Shown one piece after another: positions 55,038 through 64,000 of a stretch of DNA of 64,000 nucleotides (position 1 is its first letter; every line of letters starts with the position of its first letter). The notes below the pieces were generated by a model. That model was given only the letters and a program-made list of their open reading frames with translations. It did not search any database and had not been told where the DNA came from. Made by a program: the position numbers and the translations under genes. The DNA is taken from NCBI RefSeq assembly GCF_013186535.1, contig NZ_JABMCZ010000003.1, positions 806,001 through 870,000 of the forward strand, given 5' to 3'. Source of the DNA: Nocardia terpenica (lineage in GTDB: Bacteria > Actinomycetota > Actinomycetes > Mycobacteriales > Mycobacteriaceae).

Positions 55038-56018
55038 TTAAGCCGAGCCGTTGAACAGGCCGGTCACCGAGCCGTTCTCGAAGACCTCGCGGATGGTGCG
55101 GGCCAGCAGCGGGGCGATGGACAGCACGGTCAGGGTGGGGAACTTCTTGTCCTCGGTGATCGGCAGCGTGTTGGTGACGATCACTTCCTTGGCGCCGCAC
55201 GCCGACAGGCGCTCGGCGGCCGGGGCCGACAGCACGCCGTGGGTGGCGGCGATGACGACGTCGCCGGCGCCCGCCTCCCGCAGCACGCGGACCGCCTCGG
55301 CGATGGTGCCGCCGGTGTCGATCATGTCGTCGATCAGGATGCAGGTGCGGCCGTCGACGTCACCGACCGGGCGGTGCGACTTGACCTGGTTGGGCACCAG
55401 CGGGTCGCGCGTCTTGTGGATGAACGCCACGGGGGCGCCGCCCAGCGAGTCGGCCCACTTCTCGGCGACCTTCACCCGTCCGGCGTCGGGGGAGACGACG
55501 GTGATGTTGTCGAGGGTGTAGTGGTTGCGCACGTACTCCGACAGCTGGACGAGCGCGTGCATGTGATCCACCGGGCCGTCGAAGAAGCCCTGGATCTGAT
55601 CGGTGTGCAGATCGACGGTGATGATCCGGTCCGCGCCCGCGGTCTTGAGCAGATCGGCGACCAGGCGCGCGGAGATGGGTTCGCGGCCACGGTGCTTCTT
55701 GTCCTGGCGCGCATAGGGATAGAACGGCAGCACCGCGGTGATCCGCTTGGCGGAACCGCGCTTGAGCGCGTCGATCATGATGAGATGTTCGACCAGCCAC
55801 TGGTTCAGCGGCGCCGGGAAGCTCTGCAGCACGAAGGCGTCGGAGCCACGCACCGACTCCTCGAACCGGACGAAGATCTCACCGTTGGCGAAGTCGCGAG
55901 CCGTTTGCGGGGTAATGTGAACGTCGAGTTCCTTCGCGACCTGTTCGGACAACTCGGGGTGAGCACGCCCCGAGAACAGCATCAGGTTCTTCTGGTTATC
56001 GGTCGAGAACGCGGTCAC
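55038..56018 (-). CDS. prsA: Ribose-phosphate pyrophosphokinase
   Basis: The 326-aa enzyme makes PRPP from ribose 5-phosphate and ATP for nucleotide, histidine and arabinan precursor synthesis. Motifs are FANGEIFVRFEESVRG, YARQDKKHRGREPISA, DLHTDQIQGFFDGP and the PRPP loop CILIDDMIDTGGTIAEA. The GTG at 56018 overlaps the glmU stop (GTGA), giving a glmU-prsA operon as in M. tuberculosis, where lpqT and rplY follow; here the small acidic gene follows instead. Confidence 0.97.
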   Translation of the reverse strand: MTAFSTDNQKNLMLFSGRAHPELSEQVAKELDVHITPQTARDFANGEIFVRFEESVRGSDAFVLQSFPAPLNQWLVEHLIMIDALKRGSAKRITAVLPFYPYARQDKKHRGREPISARLVADLLKTAGADRIITVDLHTDQIQGFFDGPVDHMHALVQLSEYVRNHYTLDNITVVSPDAGRVKVAEKWADSLGGAPVAFIHKTRDPLVPNQVKSHRPVGDVDGRTCILIDDMIDTGGTIAEAVRVLREAGAGDVVIAATHGVLSAPAAERLSACGAKEVIVTNTLPITEDKKFPTLTVLSIAPLLARTIREVFENGSVTGLFNGSA

Positions 56019-57505
56019 TCTCTGTTGCCATCCTTTTGCTCGGTTGCCTGACTCGCCCTGTCATCGGCCGCGATAGCATCCGCCGCCGCCTGCGCCGCAG
56101 CGGTTCCGGATCGATACCGCTGCACCCAGCCTTCAATATTGCGCTGTGGCCCGCCCGACACGGCAAGCGCCCCCGGCGGAACGTTCTTCCGCAGCACAGT
56201 ACCTGCCGCGGTATAAGCGCCGTCGCCCACGGTCACCGGGGCTACGAACATCGTGTCAGAGCCGGTCCGCACATGCGAGCCCACGACCGTATGGTGTTTG
56301 TTCACCCCGTCGTAATTCACGAACACGCTCGATGCGCCGATGTTGCTGTACTCGCCGATGGTGGCGTCGCCGACGTAGGTCAGATGCGGCACCTTCGAAT
56401 GCGCGCCGATGTCGGCGTTCTTGGTCTCGACGAACGCTCCGAGCTTGCCGGACGCCCCGACGACCGTGCCCGGCCGGACATAGGTGAACGGGCCGACGGT
56501 CGCCCGCGCGCCGATGGTGGCGCCCTCGCCGTGGGTGCGCACCACGCGAGCGCCCGCACCGACCACCACATCGGTGAGCGTGGTATCCGGCCCGATCTCG
56601 GCGTCCTCGCCGATCACGGTGTTACCGAGCAGTTGCACACCCGGCCGCAGCACGGCGTCGCGGTCGATGCGCACCCCGGCGTCCACCCAGGTGCTGGCCG
56701 GATCGATGACGGTGACCCCGGCGCGCATGTGGCGTTCCAGGATGTAGCGGTTGAGGTTGCGGGCGGCGGCGGCCATCTGCACCCGGTCGTTGACGCCGGT
56801 CACCTTGGCGGCGTCGAGCAGGCGCGCGCCGTGCACCGGGTGCCCGCCCTCGCGGGCCAGCTTCAACACGTCGGTCAGATACAGCTCGTGCTGGGCGTTG
56901 GCGGTGGTGAGGCGGCCGATCATCACCCGCAGCACCGACGCGTCGAAGACGTACACGCCGGAGTTGACCTCGCCGATGGCGGCCTGCGCGGGGGTGGCGT
57001 CGGCGTGCTCGACGATCTCGGACACGTGCCCCTGGGCGTCGCGCACGATGCGGCCGTAGCCGTTCGGGTCCTCGGGAGCGAAGGTGAGCACCGTGACCGC
57101 CGACCGCTCCGGATAGCTGCGGTGCTCGTCCAGCAGCGCCGAGAGGGTGTGTCCGTCCAGCAGCGGCACATCGGCGGAGGTGACCAGCAGATCGCCGTCG
57201 AAGTCGGCGGGCAGCGAGCCCAGCGCGCACTGCACCGCGTGCCCGGTGCCGAGCTGCTCCTCCTGCACGGCCGAGACGATCTCCCGACCCAGTTCCGCCG
57301 CAACGGAACTCACGGCGGCGCCGACCACCTCGCGGTCGTGCCCCACCACAGTGACCAGATACGTGGGGTCGATCTCGTTCGCCGCATGCAGCGCGTGGGC
57401 GAGCATGCTGCGGCCGGCCAACGAATGCAACACCTTCGGCGTCTTGGACCGCATCCGTGTTCCGGCTCCGGCGGCGAGAACGACGACGGCGGTCTGCTGT
57501 GGCAT
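56015..57505 (-). CDS. glmU: Bifunctional GlmU (glucosamine-1-phosphate acetyltransferase / UDP-GlcNAc pyrophosphorylase)
   Basis: The 496-aa enzyme makes UDP-GlcNAc for peptidoglycan. The N-terminal uridyltransferase has VVLAAGAGTRMRSKTPKVLH and GTGHAVQCAL. The C-terminal left-handed beta-helix carries hexapeptide repeats (IGEDAEIGPDTTL, IGAHSKVPHLTYVGDATIG) and the acetyltransferase residues in NYDGVNKHHTVVG. ATG 57505 begins MPQQTAVVVLAAG; an ATG at 57529 is possible. tRNA-Gln lies 70 bp upstream on the same strand. Confidence 0.97.
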   Translation of the reverse strand: MPQQTAVVVLAAGAGTRMRSKTPKVLHSLAGRSMLAHALHAANEIDPTYLVTVVGHDREVVGAAVSSVAAELGREIVSAVQEEQLGTGHAVQCALGSLPADFDGDLLVTSADVPLLDGHTLSALLDEHRSYPERSAVTVLTFAPEDPNGYGRIVRDAQGHVSEIVEHADATPAQAAIGEVNSGVYVFDASVLRVMIGRLTTANAQHELYLTDVLKLAREGGHPVHGARLLDAAKVTGVNDRVQMAAAARNLNRYILERHMRAGVTVIDPASTWVDAGVRIDRDAVLRPGVQLLGNTVIGEDAEIGPDTTLTDVVVGAGARVVRTHGEGATIGARATVGPFTYVRPGTVVGASGKLGAFVETKNADIGAHSKVPHLTYVGDATIGEYSNIGASSVFVNYDGVNKHHTVVGSHVRTGSDTMFVAPVTVGDGAYTAAGTVLRKNVPPGALAVSGGPQRNIEGWVQRYRSGTAAAQAAADAIAADDRASQATEQKDGNRE

Positions 57506-57575
57506 GGATCTCCCTCGGCTGCCTGTCATCGTGTTCGGTGGGCTGTCTTGCGCTGGGGCCGCGCGGCCGGGTCTG

Positions 57576-57646
57576 CTCCGCCGCCAGGACTCGAACCTGG
57601 ACTAACTGAACCAAAATCAGTGGTGCTGCCATTACACTACGGCGGA
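57576..57646 (-). tRNA. tRNA-Gln (anticodon TTG)
   Basis: The 71-nt cloverleaf has acceptor stem TCCGCCG/CGGCGGA with discriminator G, anticodon stem ACTGA/TCAGT and loop TTTTGGT, anticodon TTG. The T arm is CCAGG-TTCGAGT-CCTGG. CCA is not encoded. It lies upstream of glmU on the same strand. Confidence 0.94.
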
Positions 57647-57988
57647 TTGCCGCACCGGCGGACCTGTCGGTTCACCGCTGCGCCACGGCATGCGGGAATG
57701 ATCCTCGCATGAGGAGCCGCGTTCGTCTAACGCGGTCCCGCCTCTCCGTGTTTTTTCGCCGATAGTCGGTCGTGGGGGAGTTGTCGACCGGGCCGACGGT
57801 GTCGTGCGGGGGACCTCTGGGCGTTCCCGGCGAGTTACCCATGTTCTCCCGAGATCGGTTGGTGCGTTGGGAGCCCGAGTGGACCGCTGCTCCGGGACTG
57901 GCGCACGGGTGGTTGCAGAAATCTTCGCGGATGTCTGAAAGAGTTGTGTGCGGAATTTGTGACGGCATACAGAAGAGAGGCGGGAGTG
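57647..57988. other. Intergenic region between tRNA-Gln and tetR
   Basis: I see no gene, array or long hairpin. It must hold the tRNA-Gln promoter on one side and the TetR promoter on the other. A T-run (GTTTTTTCG near 57750) lies near its middle. GGGAG just before ATG 57989 is the tetR ribosome binding site. Confidence 0.5.
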
Positions 57989-58642
57989 ATGAGCTCGGGT
58001 GAGACGAACCGATCACCACGTACCCGCATGACCGGTACGCAGCGACGGCAGCAGTTGATCGAGATCGGGCGGGCGCTGTTCGCCGAGCGCGGCTACGACG
58101 CCACCTCGATCGAGGAGATCGCCCAGCGCGCGCAGGTGTCCAAACCCGTTGTGTACGAACATTTCGGCGGCAAGGAGGGGTTGTACGCCGTGGTCGTCGA
58201 CCGCGAGATGTCGACGCTGCTCAGCATGATCACCGCATCGCTGACCCGCAATCGCTCCCGGGTGCGGCTCGAGCAGGTGGCACTGGCGTTGCTGACATAT
58301 ATGGAGGAGCGCACCGACGGGTTCCGGATCCTGATGCGCGACCAGCCCGTATCGGCGGCCGAGGGCACGTATTCGAGCCTGCTGAACGAGGCGGTCAATC
58401 AGGTCGCGCACATCCTGGCGGGCGATTTCCAGCGCCGCGGCTTCGACACCAGCCTGGCCACCCTCTACGCGCAGGCGCTGGTCGGGATGGTCGCGACGGC
58501 CGCGACATGGTGGCTGGACGAGCGGCAGCCGTCCAAGGAGGTGGTCGCCGCGCACCTGGTGAACCTGTGCTGGAACGGGCTCACCCATCTGGAGGCCGAC
58601 CCGCAGCTGGCGTCCGAATGGTCAAGCGGCACAGGGGCGTAA
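57989..58642 (+). CDS. TetR-family regulator (conserved glmU-mfd interval)
   Basis: The 217-aa protein has an N-terminal HTH (TGTQRRQQLIEIGRALFAERG, SIEEIAQRAQVSKPVVYEHFG) and an all-helical ligand domain (RNRSRVRLEQVALALLTYME, LVGMVATAATWWLDERQPSK). The position between glmU and mfd matches Rv1019 of M. tuberculosis, so it is likely the orthologue. ATG 57989 follows GGGAG. The ligand and targets are not evident. Confidence 0.88.
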   Translation: MSSGETNRSPRTRMTGTQRRQQLIEIGRALFAERGYDATSIEEIAQRAQVSKPVVYEHFGGKEGLYAVVVDREMSTLLSMITASLTRNRSRVRLEQVALALLTYMEERTDGFRILMRDQPVSAAEGTYSSLLNEAVNQVAHILAGDFQRRGFDTSLATLYAQALVGMVATAATWWLDERQPSKEVVAAHLVNLCWNGLTHLEADPQLASEWSSGTGA

Positions 58643-58795
58643 CCACGCGGCTGCGGGGTAGGGGCAGCGCGGTGCGGACGAACTGGACGGTTAACCCATG
58701 ATTAGCGAAAGAGGCCGGTCGGAATGCTCGATTCCCTCGGCTCGGCCCGGTCGGGTGGTACGGTTCACCCATCCTTCGAGTGCTGTTCGAGCTGT

Positions 58796-58831
58796 GATGT
58801 CGGTCAACTTCGGGATGTCGGTCTACTTCAG
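58796..58831. repeat. Two 18-bp direct repeats before the GBL-receptor-like tetR
   Basis: GATGTCGGTCAACTTCGG (58796-58813) is followed at once by GATGTCGGTCTACTTCAG (58814-58831), 16 of 18 identical, and by GATGG. The site ends 30 bp before the ATG at 58861. Tandem binding by the encoded TetR protein is plausible. Confidence 0.6.
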
Positions 58832-58860
58832 GATGGCTGGTTTGATGACAGGCGGATCTG

Positions 58861-59508
58861 ATGGCTAGGCAAGCGCGTGCGGAGATCACTCGCGATTCCG
58901 TTCTCGCGGGTGCTGCCGATGTCTTTCTGCGCCTGGGTTACGCGAATGCGAGTCTGAGCGAGATCATCGCGCAGTCGAACGTGACCAAGGGCGCGTTGTA
59001 CTTTCACTTCGGCTCCAAGGAGGAGCTGGCGCGCGCCGTGGTCGATCAGGGCAACGAGCGACTGATCAGCGCCTGCCAGGGCTTCTTCGATCCGCGGGTG
59101 CCGGCGCTGGAGGCGTGCATCGGAATCACCTACGTGGTCGCCGATCTCACGATGAACGACCCGATGGTGGGCGCGATGCTCAAGCTCACCCACCAGATCG
59201 GCGACTATCGCGGCGCCACCGGCGACAACATCGCCAAGACCTGGGGCGAGACGCACCGGCTGCTGGCCGAGCGCGCCATCGCCCAGGGCGATCTCGAGCC
59301 GGACCTGGAACCGGAGACCATCGGCCTGCTGCTGCAGGAGCTCACCGCCGGCGTGCACATCACCGCCGTCGGCACCGACTCCATCGATCAGATGGCGGTC
59401 CGCATGGAACGCATGTGGTACTTCCTGCTGCCCTCGATCGTCCCCAAGGAGAAGGTCGCCTACTTCCGCGAGTTCGCGGCGCGTCGCCTCCGCCGCTACG
59501 TGCCGTAA
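58861..59508 (+). CDS. TetR-family regulator similar to gamma-butyrolactone receptors (ScbR-like)
   Basis: The 215-aa protein has an HTH (ARAEITRDSVLAGAADVFLR, SLSEIIAQSNVTKGALYFHF) with the GALYFHFGSKEELARAV segment characteristic of ScbR/ArpA-type receptors, followed by VVDQGNERL and a longer ligand domain. Such proteins bind signalling butyrolactones in Streptomyces; relatives in nocardiae may sense related or other molecules. No butyrolactone synthase is nearby, so the ligand is uncertain. ATG 58861 has only a weak ribosome binding site. A direct repeat precedes it and a long inverted repeat follows. Confidence 0.72.
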   Translation: MARQARAEITRDSVLAGAADVFLRLGYANASLSEIIAQSNVTKGALYFHFGSKEELARAVVDQGNERLISACQGFFDPRVPALEACIGITYVVADLTMNDPMVGAMLKLTHQIGDYRGATGDNIAKTWGETHRLLAERAIAQGDLEPDLEPETIGLLLQELTAGVHITAVGTDSIDQMAVRMERMWYFLLPSIVPKEKVAYFREFAARRLRRYVP

Positions 59509-59531
59509 TTTTGGCCTCGCTGCGCTCGGCG

Positions 59532-59623
59532 GTTCGCGGCCCCTGGAGGCTCGTCGTTCAGCGGCCGAGACTCGCGCTGCGCGCATGCGCTTCGGCCGCT
59601 GAACGACGAGCCGGGCCGCGAAC
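59532..59623. repeat. Long imperfect inverted repeat between tetR and mfd
   Basis: Left arms 59532-59542 (GTTCGCGGCCC) and 59548-59568 (21 bp) pair with the right arms 59592-59612 and 59613-59623, leaving a 5-nt bulge and a 23-nt GC-rich loop. The total is 32 paired bases, far more than a usual terminator. Part of the inner arm is GCTCGTCGTTCAGCGGCC. Confidence 0.85.
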
Positions 59624-59756
59624 GGTCGCTCGTAAGACTCGCTCCGTCATCCGTCTCGAGTAGTGGAGGGGGAGTGGTGGGTCCGGTTCCTGTCGGCTGC
59701 GGTGATTAGACTCGGTTGGCCGCCCTAATCGCTCGTCCGCGCCAGGAGTCCGCCTC

Positions 59757-63367
<3,611 letters not shown>

Positions 63368-63371
<4 letters not shown>

Positions 63372-64000
63372 GCTCCGACCCCACTGTGCGAGAGGCCGAT
63401 TCGGCGGCGCTGGCGCACGGCCTCGCCGAGGCGGTCGAGGTCATGGACCGGCTGTGGAACTTCGGCGGCTGGGAGGTGACCCAGACCCACGATTCGCTGC
63501 GGCCGTACCTGCTCGAGGAGACCTACGAGCTGCTCGACGCCATCGGGCACCGCGACGCCGACACCATCAAGGAGGAGCTGGGCGACCTGCTGCTGCAGGT
63601 GCTGTTCCACTCCCGCATCGCCGAGGCCGCGGGCGAATTCACCATCGCCGACGTGGCCGCCGCCCTGGTCGCCAAGCTGGTCCACCGCAGCCCGCTGCTG
63701 GACGCCCCGCCCGACCCCGCCGCCTCCCCCGAGGAGAAGATCCGCGCCCAGGAAAGGGCCTGGGAGGAACGCAAATCCGCCGAGAAGTCCCGCCGCTCCT
63801 GCCTGGACGGCATCGCCATGGCCCAGCCCGCCCTGGCCCTCGCCGAGAAGATCCGCTCCCGCAGCCTCCGCGCGGGCCTGCCGGACGACCTCGTCCCCGA
63901 GGACCTGCGCGTCGTCCACCTGGGCGGCCCCGACAGCGCCGAGGAGCGCCTCCGCAAGGCGACGGTGGCCTTCGCGACCAGCATCCGCCTGGCCGAGGAC
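63368..64000 (+). CDS. mazG: MazG-family nucleoside triphosphate pyrophosphohydrolase (partial, runs off right edge)
   Basis: The first 211 codons of a MazG protein, which hydrolyses (d)NTPs, possibly oxidised ones, in mycobacteria. The metal-binding helices are seen as LLEETYELLDAIGHRD near 50 and IKEELGDLLLQVLFHS near 72 (EExxE and ExxD). RLWNFGGWEVTQTHDSLRP precedes them, as in the family. ATG 63368 overlaps the mfd stop. The rest lies beyond the window. Confidence 0.93.

Overview
The window comes from a high-GC actinobacterium of the mycobacterial/nocardial group, most likely Nocardia or a close relative. The reasons are the gene order (metG, tatD, rpfB, rsmA, ispE; prsA, glmU, tetR, mfd, mazG), a complete ergothioneine cluster, an RpfB resuscitation factor, a PimC-like mannosyltransferase and an ESX-type small protein. 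No 16S rRNA lies in the window, so the genus is inferred.
Region 1 (1-9.55 kb) reads as the end of an integrated island beside tRNA-Ala(CGC). It carries a type I restriction-modification locus (hsdS running off the left edge, hsdM, and a frameshifted HTH/methylase-like gene without methylase motifs), a dyad candidate operator, a small zinc-ribbon ORF, a DUF6119/TIGR04141 protein, a broken small gene, an EspC-like protein, a complete IS5-type element with inverted repeats and target duplication, and a decayed tyrosine integrase. No hsdR is visible; it may lie left of the window.
Region 2 (9.6-22.6 kb) is chromosomal accessory metabolism and signalling: a D-aminoacylase, an HhH membrane protein lying between two copies of a duplicated junction, a family 5 uracil-DNA glycosylase, twin GyrI-like proteins, a GAF-GGDEF-EAL enzyme, an Rv3651-like sensor, a PimC-like glycosyltransferase, an SDR, soxR, arginine deiminase and a GntR regulator.
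Region 3 (22.7-38.2 kb) is the rsmI/metG/tatD/rpfB/rsmA/ispE/ABC-F housekeeping block. It is split by an SDR, two paralogous secreted lipases and a copZ-copA copper export pair.
Region 4 (38.2-54.6 kb) has two Abi-alpha paralogues around a DUF445 membrane protein, a SnoaL-like protein, prfC, a dicarboxylate/amino-acid symporter, rplY-pth, an SDR, and egtA-egtB-egtC-egtD with a divergent class V aminotransferase that is a candidate EgtE.
Region 5 (54.6-64 kb) holds prsA-glmU, tRNA-Gln, two TetR regulators (one like gamma-butyrolactone receptors), mfd and the start of mazG.
The most unusual non-coding signal is a dispersed family of short hairpins (arms TCCCGGC/GCCGGGA) between genes from 22.6 to 54.6 kb. 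Many of them cap tandem arrays with 20-26 bp units. Each unit repeats one half of the hairpin plus a spacer that is constant within an array and different between arrays.
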